From assembly GCA_003439945.1 (NCBI GenBank), contig QVRM01004782.1, positions 30,632-94,631 on the forward strand: a stretch of DNA of 64,000 bases, read 5' to 3'. Source of the DNA: Dermanyssus gallinae. Lineage: Eukaryota; Arthropoda; Arachnida; Mesostigmata; Dermanyssidae. The notes below the pieces were generated by a model. It made no database searches. It worked only from the letters and a program-made list of their open reading frames with translations, and had not been told where the DNA came from. Below, piece after piece: positions 10,263 through 23,080 of this stretch. How positions within the stretch are numbered: the first letter of the stretch is position 1; each line of letters opens with the position of its first letter. The translations under genes and the position numbers were made by a program.

Positions 10263-11501
10263 AGTTGATATGACCAAATGTTCGCTGACACGTCTACCAA
10301 ACCTATACGTTATTCTTTGAGTGACCGAGCGTACCTGAACTTAAGTACCGCACTGCTTCATCTTCCTGTACGCCAAGATTTGCAATGCCTGCTAAGTAGA
10401 GGTAGTGAGCGAGTCTGCGTAGTTATGTCGAGTTCGTTAAATTTTTGCTCAATAACGCCTCATAGATAGTAATCTAGAAAGTTTAAATCGTGAATGTTAC
10501 TAGTTTTTATACCAGAACATAATAATATGCTCCGCATGCACTCTTTCACTAACCGGCTAGTATGCGCGGGAACGCCGCGAATCCTTGGAACAGAATTTAT
10601 CCGCACTTCCAGTACAAAGTGCAGAACATGCAAATAAACCTCCTATTCATTTGTTTGGCTTTTTAAAAAGGTATAGTCTCCCTTGCTGCTAGCGGAATTG
10701 TACATATGTACATAGATAGTGTGCAGCTGTATGTGGTACACTGATTTTTGGAGGAGGAGGGGTAGAACTTGTACAAATAATATTTTTTTTCCAATTGAAT
10801 GGAGCGGATATGTGTTCTTTAGAAGAGTCTTTTTAGTGAGCGTCAATTAACTTTTTTTTGTTGTACGGATATGACTGGAACTAATAGAGAACGAACTGTC
10901 CGATAAAGAAACCTACCACACTATCACGTTTAGAAACAAACATCTGAAGGATGTTCTTATTAGCTACCAAAAGCAAGTGATTACATTGAGAACAGATCCC
11001 AAGAACTCAAGCGTCAAGGTAACGGAAAATTATTTTTGCATTGAAATGAGGGTCGGAAATGTCTTGTCTAGGAATGAGATCACTAGAGTATGTTAGAACG
11101 GTGTTGCAGGACCAACGTAACTTTTCAAAGCAAATGCAATAAAACAAGTTACCTATTGAACGTCTGCGAAAATACACATATGACACGCCATCATACATTC
11201 CAGGATCGTTTATCTGTGAATGTGTGGGCTGCCATGATGACGATTTATCTTATAGGTATCATACGTGCTACTGATACGTTGAATGGAAAACATACCGGAC
11301 ATTTCTTAGCAAAATATTAACAAAACTTTTAGAAGACGTGTAAATGGCCGGAACTCCATGGAACTTACCGATGAATGCGTATTTTTTGACGTTTTGACAT
11401 TTTGTCGCCATGGCGGCTGCTTTTGGACAGCTTGTGCAGTGCCGCAACCGACCATAGAAGATGCTAAAGGGGCAATTACAGTCACATTCCTGATTCCCAG
11501 A
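10263..11501. other. Unannotated AT-rich stretch
   Basis: No coding domain, RNA gene or family repeat recognised. Confidence 0.5.
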
Positions 11502-11537
11502 GCGTCAATATATATATATATATATATATATTGACGC
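11502..11537. repeat. 36-bp perfect palindrome with (AT)n core
   Basis: GCGTCAATATAT … ATATATTGACGC. The (AT)n centre is extended by 7 bp of matched non-repeat sequence on each side, so the whole unit is self-complementary and could extrude as a cruciform. Confidence 0.9.
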
Positions 11538-13139
11538 AGCTATCCCTTGTGTTACCCTGAAAGGACGTCTGTGCACAATCAATTTAGGTGAACGTGTCGT
11601 TGTGCGTGAGGTTATGAGCTCCACGAGGAGTAACAAGGCATACGGGCTAATGATGGCTTTGTTCCCTCAAGCAGCTCTCGCAAGGAAACGGCTTGATTGA
11701 CCGAAACTAACATGGTGGCGGTATTTCTCGATCGATCCCGCATGCCCGATTTTACTTATCGTCCATCTCGTGCAGCTATTAGCCACATATGGCGCACAAA
11801 TGGGTCTCCTCACCACCATCACCGTCGTCCTCGACTTCCTTCATCTATCGTGTGGCCTCAGTTGTGAGTCGAGCCTTTGCAACTCCAACAAAGCAAATCT
11901 CTCCCGCCAAAAGTCCTAAACGCGCTGTAACAGCTCAGCAACTCAAGGAAATACGGCGGGCCAGACGGCATCTTCTACGAAGCCGATACAAACAAACAAA
12001 AACACAGCCGAATACGTCTCGGAGTACCGGAACGTGGAAACCACTCCCGCCGTAACAAACCCCATGGATGGCAACCACCATTATGACGAAAGCCGTCGAG
12101 AGTGGACCGATTCTGTATGCCCAAGAATTCGGTCGGCTCTTAGGCCCATAGAGACGCTGTGGGTATGGGAAAGGGTTAGACGGAGCTATCATGGCTAATC
12201 TATATTAGGAGTGTGTTGGGTAAAACAGCTGTCGCGTGTATGCAATGAAAGAAAGCAGTGCGAATATTAGGCGGCCACAAACCAACAATCACCGTGTGTC
12301 TACAATATAACGCACGGTCAAGACAGCAGCACAATATATATATATATATATATGGGTGTATATTAACCGCAATAGCCTATTAGTCTGGCGTGGTTGTGCG
12401 TAAGACGGAGAAGAGGAACAGGCAGTTGTGTATTCATTTCAATTGAAGGCGATTTCCACAATTGAGGAGCAGGGAGGTGTTGTACGATTTTTAACTGTAG
12501 AAGGTGCCGATATTTATCGGCGGATGGTGGCCGTATACGCGGGAGACTGTATGTCCGACAAGTCAGTGAGAAGGTAGAGTGCCCGTTTTCGTGAAGGCAA
12601 CGGATGATTAACTGAGGGACTGGCTTTGGTCACCGCCGCAGGAACTTGGCAACAGAGAATCGTTCCGATCGTAAACTATTGGGAAAATAGTGCTTAAGCC
12701 TCTGAAGACTACTTTTGAATAAAAAGTTCATTAATCCCACAGTGTCATTTCACGCCTTCTCATTTGAATTACACTCATATATATACATTAGAGATGCGGA
12801 TTGCAGGCTCCATTTTTAGTTATTGCTAATGTCACAAATATCTACTACATCTTGAACCTGATCATACAACGATATAAGTGCATACTTGTTGGAAAAAGAA
12901 ATGGAACTCAAGCGAATTTAGATCAATTTCTAGTTGTAACTTTAAAACCTTTTGCGGCAAGCAGCGTCCAACACTAGGATTTGTTTTATCTGCGGAATTC
13001 TTGCTAACCTGACCGATTGTCGTGACTGGTACTAAATGAACAGAGCACTGTGCGTAGATAAGTGGTATTAAATACTTGTGACCACCAGAAAATATTATTG
13101 GCATATAATTACCGGCTAGGTAAGGGCATTAGCGCCGGC
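11538..13139. other. Unannotated stretch
   Basis: A short (AT)n lies at 12333-12352. Open frames at 11789-12055 (+) and 11935-12192 (-) overlap antisense and have no recognised domain; the plus one is basic and Ser/Arg-rich. Confidence 0.4.
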
Positions 13140-15110
13140 CGAATATTGTCTGTGCGGAACGGGCCAATGTCAAAATTAGAATGACTATTGATTATGTCCA
13201 GCATCCGTGAGTCAGGAAGTAGAGAAGCACTTCCGCAAGCAATGGCTCTTCGTTGACGTGCAAAGTGAAATCGCTGCAACTTTCAAACCCCATGCTCTAA
13301 ACGGTATTTATGGATTTTACTTGTTGAAGCATAGCACACGACCACACAACTGTAAACCTTCACGCCATCACTTTTATCAAACAGAACAGCAAACGTGCAC
13401 TACAAGCCCAACTACTACCACAGGGCGTACTGTCTAACTGGCTCGGCTCGCACGGATACGGCGCGATGGCGGAGCAGTAGCCACATTCCTCACAAACAGT
13501 GCTTTCTATCTACTAGGGCAAATGTATTCCATGTTAGAAGATATTGCTGTAGCACCCGTGGAAGCCTCCCTGCCGAACTTCAATTGTATTTTAACTGCCG
13601 CTGTTTATCAAATAAGACGTGGGCTCTCTTAGCACCGCTAACGAATTAGGGCACTCTCAGTCAGAACTGCCGTCCCGTAGAGAGGACAGAGCGTCGGAAT
13701 TGGACTGGCAGGATCAACGTCCCTTGGGGGCTAACGTGCCAACTACAGTTAGAGAGCAAGGAGCGGCACAAACTGCTGCTGCTACTTGTTTCAAACTCAA
13801 AAATACTCATAGCCATAGTAGCTGTTGCTGCTGCTGTAATATGTGTAGCACAAAAAGCCGGTGGCCAGAGTTCTAAGCCGACTGTAGACTGACTTTTCGC
13901 CTGGTTCTGCACACAAACTGAACTACACACCTCAGCTGCGCGGCGGACGTGTACTATTTCTTCCCCTTTCGGTCTATTTTTGGGCTGGCTGGTTTGCCCT
14001 CTTTTGTACTTCTGTCCTGTTCCTAGCTGTCGTCGTCGTCTTTTTTTCTTCTTCTTCATCTTCTTTTTTATTTCTACTTTTTCTTCCTCGTAGCTGCTGC
14101 TGCTGTTGCTGCCTCTATTCGGTTTGGTTGTCCCGGCCCATGTCCGTTACCCCTTTTCGGCCCGTCTCTGTATTTCTTCGGCGCGGCTCACGAACTTCTA
14201 CCGCCGCCGTCGTCGTCGTCGTTGGCAACGACGGCGAAGTCGGCGAGGTTCTCCCGCCAAATCACCGACAAGTAAAGAAGCAATTTTCACTCCATTTGCC
14301 TCGTCTAGCCGGCGTTCAGCTACTCCCAAACAGTAGCGTCCTCTACATCCTAACCCCTTCCCAACCAACCGCCCACTTTCCAGTCCCTCTTCAGCGCCCT
14401 TCCCTCCACACTTCCCGACACTAAGACTCGCCCCCCCCCCCTACGGCTCAAAAACTACTAGACGTCAGTCAGCCAATCCGTTGGTCGGTTAGGCGGTCGG
14501 TCAGGGATCTTGGAACTTGTGAACTGTGTGACTGACTTTTCGTACTCGGACGGCCGTCTGCGAGCGGTCGGCCGGCCGGCCATCATTCGAAGCACGCAGC
14601 TCACTGACACAACAATCCGTTCTTCTTTGCCATTGCCATTACAGACACCGACCGACATGCTGGCCACTCACAACTCGACGAACTCCTCGACCCTACTTTT
14701 CCCCGGTTGTGACCCCCGGGACGGCCGCCATTCCTGGAGGACGCGGTCCTGCGCCGGAGGCGGCAGCGGTGTCGGCGCCAAGTGCAAAGTTTGCCACGAG
14801 GGGGAGAACACGACTCACACACTTGGTCTGCTGCTGCTGCTGCTGCTGACGATGATGATGACAGCGAGGAACGACTTGACTGTTGAACGCTGCGATGCGA
14901 TGTGTTCATTGGAACCCCCAAGCTTGGGGGTGTCTTTGTTAAGGGCTGCTGGTGATAGAGACCGTAGCTTACGGGGCGTCGATCGAATCGTGTACTACTT
15001 ATTCATCTACAGCACAGAGAGAGAGAGATGGGGAGGGAGGGAGGGAGAGAGGAAGCCATTGTTAGCGCAAACACTTGGCAAAATTCGCATCGGTAACAGT
15101 GACTATGAAT
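13140..15110. other. GC-richer, triplet-rich region without a recognised gene
   Basis: Contains CTG/CAG runs (13780-13840, 14825-14850), CGT/CTT runs (14020-14110, 14200-14225), a C12 tract near 14426-14440 and a GA-rich stretch (15015-15050). The longest frame (14510-15112, +, about 200 residues) is low-complexity in its middle and ends in a GA-repeat translation. No domain supports it as a protein. Base composition differs from the AT-rich flanks, so it could be an untranslated host exon or promoter. Confidence 0.35.
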
Positions 15111-17590
15111 GATTGGTGAGTTCACCTCTCCCGCTTCCTGGACAAAGGTAAAAAGGCAGCTTTCAGGAGCCATCGCAAAGATCACACGCGATCTTCGTCG
15201 GTTCGGTGGATTAGTTTTAATTGGTGTGTCAGAGCCGATGTTTATTAATCACTGTGGGTGCGCATATGAGTCTTTACGTGCACAGCATGCTAATCAGTTT
15301 GAAAAGTAGGCTATTTTTATAGACCCACTTAAACTGAGCTCAACGTCAATGTTCACGTGCCACGAATGATTAAAGGTGGGGGAGGACAAAACAAATAGAA
15401 CATTGCACAGCACGGCCTGTCAGTGAGGTGTTCTCGAGGTAATTAAGCATTGTTAGCAAGACCGGTAATTAATGCCGCGCTGTACGGACTTACCTCGTTC
15501 GCTACGGTCCGGCGATTACCTCATTAACAACAATTACTGATACATCATTAGCTGACATCGTGTAATGAAATTAACGCGTAAAGCCAATACAAATATGGCG
15601 CAATTGGCTTGGATTCCGTGAAGAACACGGACGCGGCTATATGATCTATATTTACAGGTTAGCGTCTTTAGATGTGCCATGCGTCATTGGTACCATGGTT
15701 CTTATGAAATAAATATTTGACCTTCTTTCTCTTCTAATTTTAACACGCGTTCTACTTGACGATGCCAGTAAGGAAATACTTCGCCCAAGGGCCGAAATTA
15801 AGCATATAGTTTCTGTTTTGTATTTCTTTTTAAACGCAGACGTTCTGTGCAGACAGGGAAATATGCTCGCTCCGAAGTGAAAAACCTTTTTTGTTAGGTT
15901 GTGGACTACCATAACATTTCCTGTTCGGCATTTATGTTGAACTTGTTGTTGAAGGATGAGAGAGCTAAGTCAAAGTAGAACAACTTGACCAAAGCCGCAC
16001 CGACTAAACCTTTATTTTATACTATGTCTGCAAATATCTCCCCCAAAAAACTAAAGTGTCTTTTTTTCAACTGTAGACCAGCAGTCAAACCCGGGAGCGG
16101 TTCGGACGCGCTACAGGCATATATACTATCACTAGTTTTGAATCTTATTGTTTTTGCATAACCTAGTTCCACAACTACATCTGCGATACTGATATGTCAT
16201 TTAACATGTTTGCAAAACATGTTGAATGTAACCAATGTAAAACATACGAAAACCACTTCGATTACACAATCAAAACTAGACATAATTTCTTCCTTGACCT
16301 TGACTACGGTCTCTATAGTCAGTCAGGCCGATGATCGTCGGATGTAAAACGTGAGGGGTGAATTCGTCATTGTCAATTTCATGACTATCCTTTGAGTCCT
16401 TTCCACTAATTACTAGCCTTTTACGGTATTTTGCGTTTCTATCTCAATATAGAATATGATGTATTAACATCGCATTATAGCCAGGCTTCCTCTGTAGCAC
16501 AGGGGTTGATTGGGGTTGATTTGTACAAAAACGGTAGATGAAGTAAGTTAGTTAAATATTTTTGACAGGAAAACAGGTTGGAAACTTTTCTTGTGTATCC
16601 AACTTTACATACGCCAAGTTGACATATTGTTTATGTGCCTTGGAGTAGAGGGGCCCCCAACTTCTTAGAGAATTTGATCTAACGTCAAAGAAGTTATGTG
16701 CTGGATTCGCTCATTGCAACTGAAGTAACAATCAGCACGTTCTGGTTTGATAGTAGCAATGCGATTTCTGGCAGATCAATATCTCCGCGGGTGTAGAAAC
16801 ATCTCTAGCAGAGTACCTTATAAAATCCGACCTTTTACTAATTAATAATAGAGACATTTTTTAGGAATAGAGAAAATTTGACTAATCTTGTCAGATAAAG
16901 GCGGAAATCGAGCAGATACTTGAACAACAAGGTCGCGAGTTACAATTGGTCTAGGGAGTGTGACACCATCAAATACATGGTCATAATATAAATGCCCATG
17001 CTTTTACAAAATTGTATTTACGCGTAGATACCAGCATTCATTCTCTGCATACCAGTACCCAACACCATTCGCAGCCAATTGGAGTTTTGTGAAATCACGT
17101 GAATTTTTAGCATTGCACTACAATATGAGATCATCTGTCTTTTAACGGCATTTCACATCAGACGGAGTTTATTTAGACGAATATGCAGTTCAAACACTGC
17201 ATATAACTAAGAAGTTGCACAGCCACTTTAAGATACCCTTGAGGCTGCAGGGAACGAGTGACTGAGGTCACAATCCACCCTCAAGCAAGAGGATCGAACC
17301 GAGAAGCTAACATCTTTATAACTAGATGCAATAGATCCCGGCACTACAGAAAGGTTTTCAGTTATCTCAGTATTATTATTATTATTACTACTTCTGCATC
17401 TAACGGCTTTTTTACAGATTTGTGCAGTTCAACTCGTTACCTATCGAGACGCGGGACAAAGAGAGAAACATAGGACGGTCACGAAAATGCGGTATCCTTT
17501 AAATGTTACCATTGACGGGGTCATCGCGCTAGCAACAATGGGTGTGACGACGAGGTCCGCGGCGGCATAGCCGGTAGAGTCGTTCAAAAT
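15111..17590. other. Unannotated AT-rich stretch
   Basis: No domain, RNA gene or repeat family was recognised over about 2.5 kb. A short (TTA)n lies near 17370-17390. Confidence 0.5.
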
Positions 17591-17822
17591 ATGGTCAAAA
17601 TTCAAAACTTTGTTTCACCTCCCTCGAGGCTACCAGAAACAGGCCGAGCTTCGGCAAGGCGCTTCGTGCAGGTAGACAGTCCTCGGCAGCAACAGCAAGG
17701 GGGGCAGCAGTGGACACTGTCCCAGTTATCTATCGTAAGTCGTAGCCATAGTGTAGGTTCCAGTAGTCCTCGTAGTAGGCTAGTTAATAGAACCTGTAAT
17801 AGAACTTGCAGGCCTCGTAGTC

Positions 17823-18017
17823 GTTGTATTCAAGTTTTCGGGCTGTTGACCCTCAGCCAAGATGGTTAACGTCCACGGAACTGTTTTTCGCATTGCTTCA
17901 TAGACAGACCCCCATAAATACAAATCGGTGCAACGGTGGGGCTCGAACCTGCGCACCTGCTATGTGTCCCTTCTGGTTGCGAGGCGCAGAATTAGTCCAC
18001 TACGCCACCGGACTCGA
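17823..18017 (-). mobile_element. SINE B, copy 2
   Basis: Minus-strand copy of the tRNA-derived SINE: head TCGAGTCCGGTGGCGTAGTG, box B GGTTCGAGCCCCACC, the TTTATGGGGGT segment and the end CAGCCCGAAAA (CAACAGCCCGAAAA here). It is flanked by a 7-bp direct repeat, CGTAGTC, at 17816-17822 and 18018-18024. TAG-rich sequence lies immediately upstream of its 5' end, as in the other recent copies. Confidence 0.9.
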
Positions 18018-18024
18018 CGTAGTC

Positions 18025-19171
18025 ACCGTTGACTACTTCTACTACTACTAGCCGGCTAATTTTCTCGTTCGGCAGGAACGATGATATCGTTAGAGACAAC
18101 CAGGACTAGCTAAAGGATCTGCTGTGTCAAGGTCCTGCTCCCGGTTGTCGCCGTCTTGTTGTCGTCGTCCTGTCCGTCGCGTTGGCGGTAGACGATATCG
18201 CGAGGGCGGTAGACGAGATCGCTGGGTCGGTCGATTGTTCAATCTGTCTGCTTCGTTGATCATGCTTGGCTTGGTCGGGCTGAGTTAGTCTTCCGGTAGC
18301 GGCGGTAGCGACGGCAGTAGCACCCACGCAAATTCGAACGGAAGCTCCACTATAGATCGTGAGCGCGTGACGGAGAGTGAGAACGAAAAAATGAACACGA
18401 GAGAGAGATAGAGAAAACCAGGGAGGGAAACAGATATAGAAAACCATGGGGAGAGGGCGAGAGAGAGAACGAAGGAGAGATTGAGAATACAAGAAGGACG
18501 GGCAGAAGTAAAGATAACTAAAAGGAGAACGCACTCCAGTACACTCGACCTTGTACAGACGCACCGCAAGAGCAACCGCTGCTGCTTCTAGTCGATCGCT
18601 CGCTCGCTGAAAAGTCGCTGTTGCTGTCGCTGTTGCTGTTGTTGTTGCCGTTGTTGTCCCTCGCAGATACTACATGATGTGCTAGATAACATTGTAGTAG
18701 CAGCAGTTATAATAGTAGAATCTGTACTGCTAGTAGAAGAATAGCATTTGTGGTCGTATTGGGGCTGTAGCAGCAGCAGCGTAACCTCCCTACTCCCCCG
18801 GTCTACGGCGGAACAGATACTCGGCGTGCGCAACCAATTTCAAGAAGAGAGCCTGCTTTCCTGCCTGCTTGCTCTGCTGGTAGCTTACACGGGGGCGGGG
18901 GGGGGGGAGGAGGGGAGAAGAAGGTGAGTGGGGTGGAAAGTTGGGGTCACAGGAAACATCTCGACTTTTGGCGGGCGGTTGGCAGCTTCAGCTACGCCGC
19001 CGGCTACGGTGTTTTCGCCGCGCCCACGCCGTACAAGCCGCAAGATGTCGAAAGCGCAGGTGTGCAACATGGCCACGGCCGCGCACTGTACTATACCGTA
19101 GCAGCGGGAATAGTGAAGGTCGTAATGGTGATAGTAGTAGGCTAGTAGAAAAAATAGTAGTAACAATAGTG
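18025..19171. other. Triplet-, GA- and G-rich region, no gene recognised
   Basis: Includes GA-rich sequence (18380-18500), GTT/GCT repeats (18610-18660), GTA/CAG triplets and a G-rich run at about 18893-18920. Open frames are repetitive and unsupported. Confidence 0.4.
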
Positions 19172-19453
19172 GTAGTAGTAGCAATTGTAGTAGTAGTAGT
19201 AGTAGTCGTGGGCTATCAGTCGAGCCCGGTGGCCTGGTGGCTTACGTCTGCGCCTCGCAACCGGAGGAGAAACTAGATAGGTGCGCGGGTTCGAGCCCCA
19301 CCGTTGCACCGATGTATTTATGGGGGTTCGTCTATGAAGCAATGTGGAAAACAGTACCGTGGGCGTTAAATCTTGACTGAGGGTCAGCCCGAAAATTTTA
19401 CTTTTGTAGTAGTAGCAATTGTAGTAGTAGTAGTAGTAGTCGTGAGCTATCAG
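19172..19453 (+). mobile_element. SINE B, copy 3, flanked by a 48-bp duplication
   Basis: The SINE occupies about 19220-19405: head TCGAGCCCGGTGGCCTGGTG, box B GGGTTCGAGCCCCACC, end GGTCAGCCCGAAAATTT. It is bracketed by two 48-bp direct repeats, 19172-19219 and 19406-19453, that differ at a single base. Each contains GTAGTAGTAGCAATTG, six TAG-type triplets and GCTATCAG. A target-site duplication this long is unusual for a LINE-mobilised SINE. Confidence 0.9.
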
Positions 19454-20732
19454 AAGATAGTTCTCGGACAGAACCGCCACAAGCGGCAGCATCGCGTCTG
19501 GCGTCGTCAGTCTTCGCGGAGGCGGTTCTAGTGGCGGCGAATTTCAGGTTGAGCGAGCGCAGAGCGACTCGCACGCTTGCCCATAGTACTTCATAAACCT
19601 TGCCCCCTCTTTCTACCGCCACACCGTGTTCGATGGCCGCTCTACATACTCGGACGTTCGGCGATGGTGGCCAGGAGGAACAAATGGCGCAAGCCCACGG
19701 CATCATTACTCCAACTGCTATCATTATTTGAAGCCGAGTCACGATGGCTTCATCGACTGTTACCTCACAATGGCATTGCTGGTGCTGCCGCCGCTAAGAC
19801 GGGACCTCGTAGAGTACGATTACGAGCTGTTCTTTCTATTCCAGTCAAACAGTAGAACGGTGCCATCAGATCGGGAGTGCTGCTGAGGCAATGCGGTATG
19901 TTCAGTATATGTAGTAGTATTTATCAATACTATTTATTTACTAATTATCCTCCTACGAAAAACAAAATGCACGCCTCCCTCCCTGACACGCATACGCACG
20001 CAATAAAGTGACAACAAATAACGTGCGAGCAACACCGACATGTTGCCATGTTGCGTCAGATTGAAGTAAGAACGAACTCGTACATGAGGCGAAAACAACA
20101 GGCGTGTGACAACGGCAACCACATTGCACTAATGAAACCTATGACAGCAGCAGCAACAACAACGACAATGACGAGAAGAATAATAATAACTCAAAGAGCA
20201 TCTATATTTAACTGCGCTGCTGGCTTGAAATGCATTTGTGTATGCTCCTCTGTGTGCCACTTCTACATCATCTCTCGCACAGGAAAAACTTTGGAATAGA
20301 CACCTGCCTCGTTGAGCTGACGACAGCAACGATTTGGTATGCCGATGGCCACGTTGTCCGTACCAACTAAGTCGTCCCTGGCCACCAAGCCTGCGTTGGC
20401 TAATATTTTACCACTCCGCTGAATGAAACTGGAAGCATTGCGGGCGTACATCAGGGGATGAGCGATAGCCGCATAAGCTGGCAGGTTTAACGGAAGCGTT
20501 GAACGACGTCAATGCAGCGAATAGCAACCAAATAAAGGCCATACGCCGCAAGACGTCTTAACTTCCAGCGTGCTACACAGCGATAGGCGGACCGTCAAAT
20601 CACAGATTAGAAGCTTCGAACTATAGCCGACTCGTCGATGAGTACAGCTTGGCTATTACACCCCCCCCCCCTCAGTAGTTTGTAGTAATGCTAACAGCAC
20701 TTCTCTGCTGGGAGGGGGGAGGAGGACATGAC
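19454..20732. other. Unannotated stretch
   Basis: GC-richer to about 19880, then AT-rich. A C10 run lies near 20660-20672. The open frames overlap on both strands and have no recognised domain. Confidence 0.4.
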
Positions 20733-20852
20733 TGATTTTTAGTGGGTTGGAGTCCCACACTACCGGCCCACACTTGCAGTTGAGTACAATACTGCAGTGG
20801 TGACCGTGTGTGCGTTCCGCATTTCCCAGTTAGTCCTCTCAACAAAAAAAAG
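20733..20852 (+). mobile_element. Poly(A) element with conserved 3' hairpin, copy 2
   Basis: TTTTTAGTGGGTTGGAGTCC followed by CACACTA forms the same TAGTG/CACTA stem as the element at 3.7 kb, with a much shorter loop. The 3' part (GTGTGTGCGTTCCGCATTTC, then CTCTCAAC and an A8 tail) aligns with the ends of the copies at 47.9 and 3.8 kb. A G-rich run lies just upstream. No convincing target-site duplication. Confidence 0.65.
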
Positions 20853-21869
20853 CTTGACTAGAGTCAGCTGCCCCGCTAGTCAGAGCTATCCGGTATACAC
20901 AAATTGAATGCCCCACAGATATGCTACACATAGCATCGTAGATGTTGAAGACATCTGCTTTTTACCGGCATTTAAATGACAAGAGGAACCTCTACCACCG
21001 TAACTGGTTACTTGGTCAAGATCAAGCGGGACTTAAAATATCATGAAATAATTCTAGATACGGACATCATGGGATCAGCTTATCTACGCCATGCAGAAGG
21101 GAATGTCTACCATGTATCTCTAAACCTCGTTAGACTGATGCCCAAAAAGCAGGAGAAGCGTCGGAAGCTAAACGAGGGCTCTTGAATTCACAATGGCACA
21201 ATTGATTGAACCATATGCGACCTCGTTCCGGGCCGATATATCGCTCCGGACAGCAAAGGATCACAAACTCCTTTTGAGTAAGAGGTTAATGGCCATGTGA
21301 GTGAGTGGAGCGTACCGCACAATCTAGACGCCAAAATGCTTCGCTGGGATCTACTGGAAAGAACATAGGAGGCAAAGAACTGTACCACGCAGGTTTTCCA
21401 GACGCAACCATAGCTGTCTAGTAGTGTTATTGGAAGCGGACGAAGCACGGACAATGCACCAAGAAGCTCATTCCAGACTTCACGGCCTGGTACGGCTGCA
21501 GCCGGGACGCTCTCGTTACACTCAAGTGCTTACTGGCCATAGACAGTTTCAGTCCTAAATGATCAGGATCCGGAAAGCAGAGCAACTTACGTGTGCCCTT
21601 TAGAGAAGGAGAGGACAAGCCAGATAATGCGAAGCACATCATTTGAGCTTTTAAGTGAGCCAGGGCCGACGCGCCAGCACTGCGCGATCTCCATCTGGGG
21701 GAAGTGGAGGCGTACATGATGGCCTTGGCAGAGGGGTTGAAAGATTGAAGGACAGCACTGGACTCCATTACGGTTGCCCTAGAGCGAGACAGAAGGCAAA
21801 ATCAATGCTCTGGCAGGATAAACCGAGGCAAAAAGCCAAGAAAGGAAGAAAGAGATAGCAATTAGGCCC
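20853..21869. other. Unannotated region upstream of a LINE RT fragment
   Basis: Could be the 5' part of the LINE at 21.9 kb, because a short plus-strand frame at about 21700-21740 (EVEAYMMALAEGLKD) is protein-like. No endonuclease or gag motif can be named. The 69-residue frame at 20976-21185 (+) is unrecognised. Confidence 0.3.
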
Positions 21870-22095
21870 CGGCGCGGTTGTATGCCTCGCAATAAAAGCT
21901 TAACGTATGCAAGTTTTGTTGATTTTAAAACTGCATTTGACTGCGTATCTAGAAAGTGAATTTTTGAAACAATGGGGTCAAGATTGGGCATCACTGACAC
22001 ACTGTTTAATCTTATCCGCGCGATACATTACAACGTCGTAATTACAACAGAAAGCGGTGATGATTATAGAGAAGATCAGATCAGGTAATACCACA
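21870..22095 (+). mobile_element. LINE family 3: reverse transcriptase palm fragment
   Basis: A plus-strand frame reads YASFVDFKTAFDCVSRK, which contains the first catalytic Asp motif of LINE reverse transcriptases (F-x-D-F/L-x-x-A-F-D). After a shift it continues as GSRLGITDTLFNLIRAIHYN, the helix that normally follows. The fragment ends before the GxxQGD and YADD motifs. Its sequence differs from families 1 and 2 in this window, so it is a third LINE lineage. Damaged by at least one frameshift and a stop. Confidence 0.65.
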
Positions 22096-23080
22096 GCTAC
22101 AAATTGCCTCGACAAGGTCAAAATGCAATTTCTTAAAAGGCGCGGATCTGTGCCGCAAGAAGACACACAGAAGAAAACTACAACCTATCAAGGACATAGA
22201 GAGTGTAAACTACAAGGTTTAGCTCACAGCTATATGGAAACACCGATCTTCCTCTGCCATTAATAAACAAAAAAAGCTATACAAGCACATTGCTCAGCCA
22301 TTGGCCGACTAAAGCAGCACGGCTGTCTCTATCACATTGAAACCAAACTGGTACGACGATAATTGTGTCTGTACTTTTTCCGGAACTTGTAATATAGGGC
22401 GATATCATATGCTCAATTGATATTATGAGCCAAATAACTTGATAAATCGCCCCCTATTGGCCAAAGATAATTACTTACCACGAACGCGATGGAATGATGT
22501 CTTGGTGTATGTATCTACCAATTCAATGGTGAATAAAACTCAATTATGTCTCACGCCTGTAACATATGTATGGATACATATGCCCACATGTTCATTTGTA
22601 TAAGCACATACTTAATATGGGCACATGTGGGCATGTGCATACTTGAACGAAGTAACATGACATAAAAGTTCAGTAAATATGAAGCTTAGAGAGGTGCTTT
22701 CGTGGGCTTTCTACAATGCGCAACAGCAAGGATTAGACTTTATCAGAAATCAAGTGTGAAACAATCTTGACCCCTCAAAAAACCAGCCGGTGATTTTTTC
22801 AGAAATAAACAATTAAGTATACTGTACGCACCTCAACGGAGCTGTAAGGATTTTGCAACGTTGGAGCAAAAACTTGGACTATAACTGCTGAGCCCCGTTT
22901 CCCTCGAGGTAGGCAATTAATTGCAAGAACAGCAAAACAAATAACGCCAGTGACGACAGGTGAAATACGGCTATAAATACCTCATATGTAGATCAATAAT
23001 TAGCAAATGACCAGCTAATTAGACGAGTCTAACGGAAAGCCAGAGGAAGCTTCATGCATGTATATCATTTGCTGGACTAG
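22096..23080. other. Unannotated AT-rich stretch with one inverted repeat
   Basis: An 11-bp inverted repeat, ATGCCCACATG at 22580-22590 and CATGTGGGCAT at 22624-22634, encloses a 33-nt loop. Nothing else was recognised. Confidence 0.5.

Noticed and set aside
14510..15112. A 200-residue host protein
   Set aside because: The middle is a Leu run from CTG repeats and the end is a GA-repeat translation; there is no domain.
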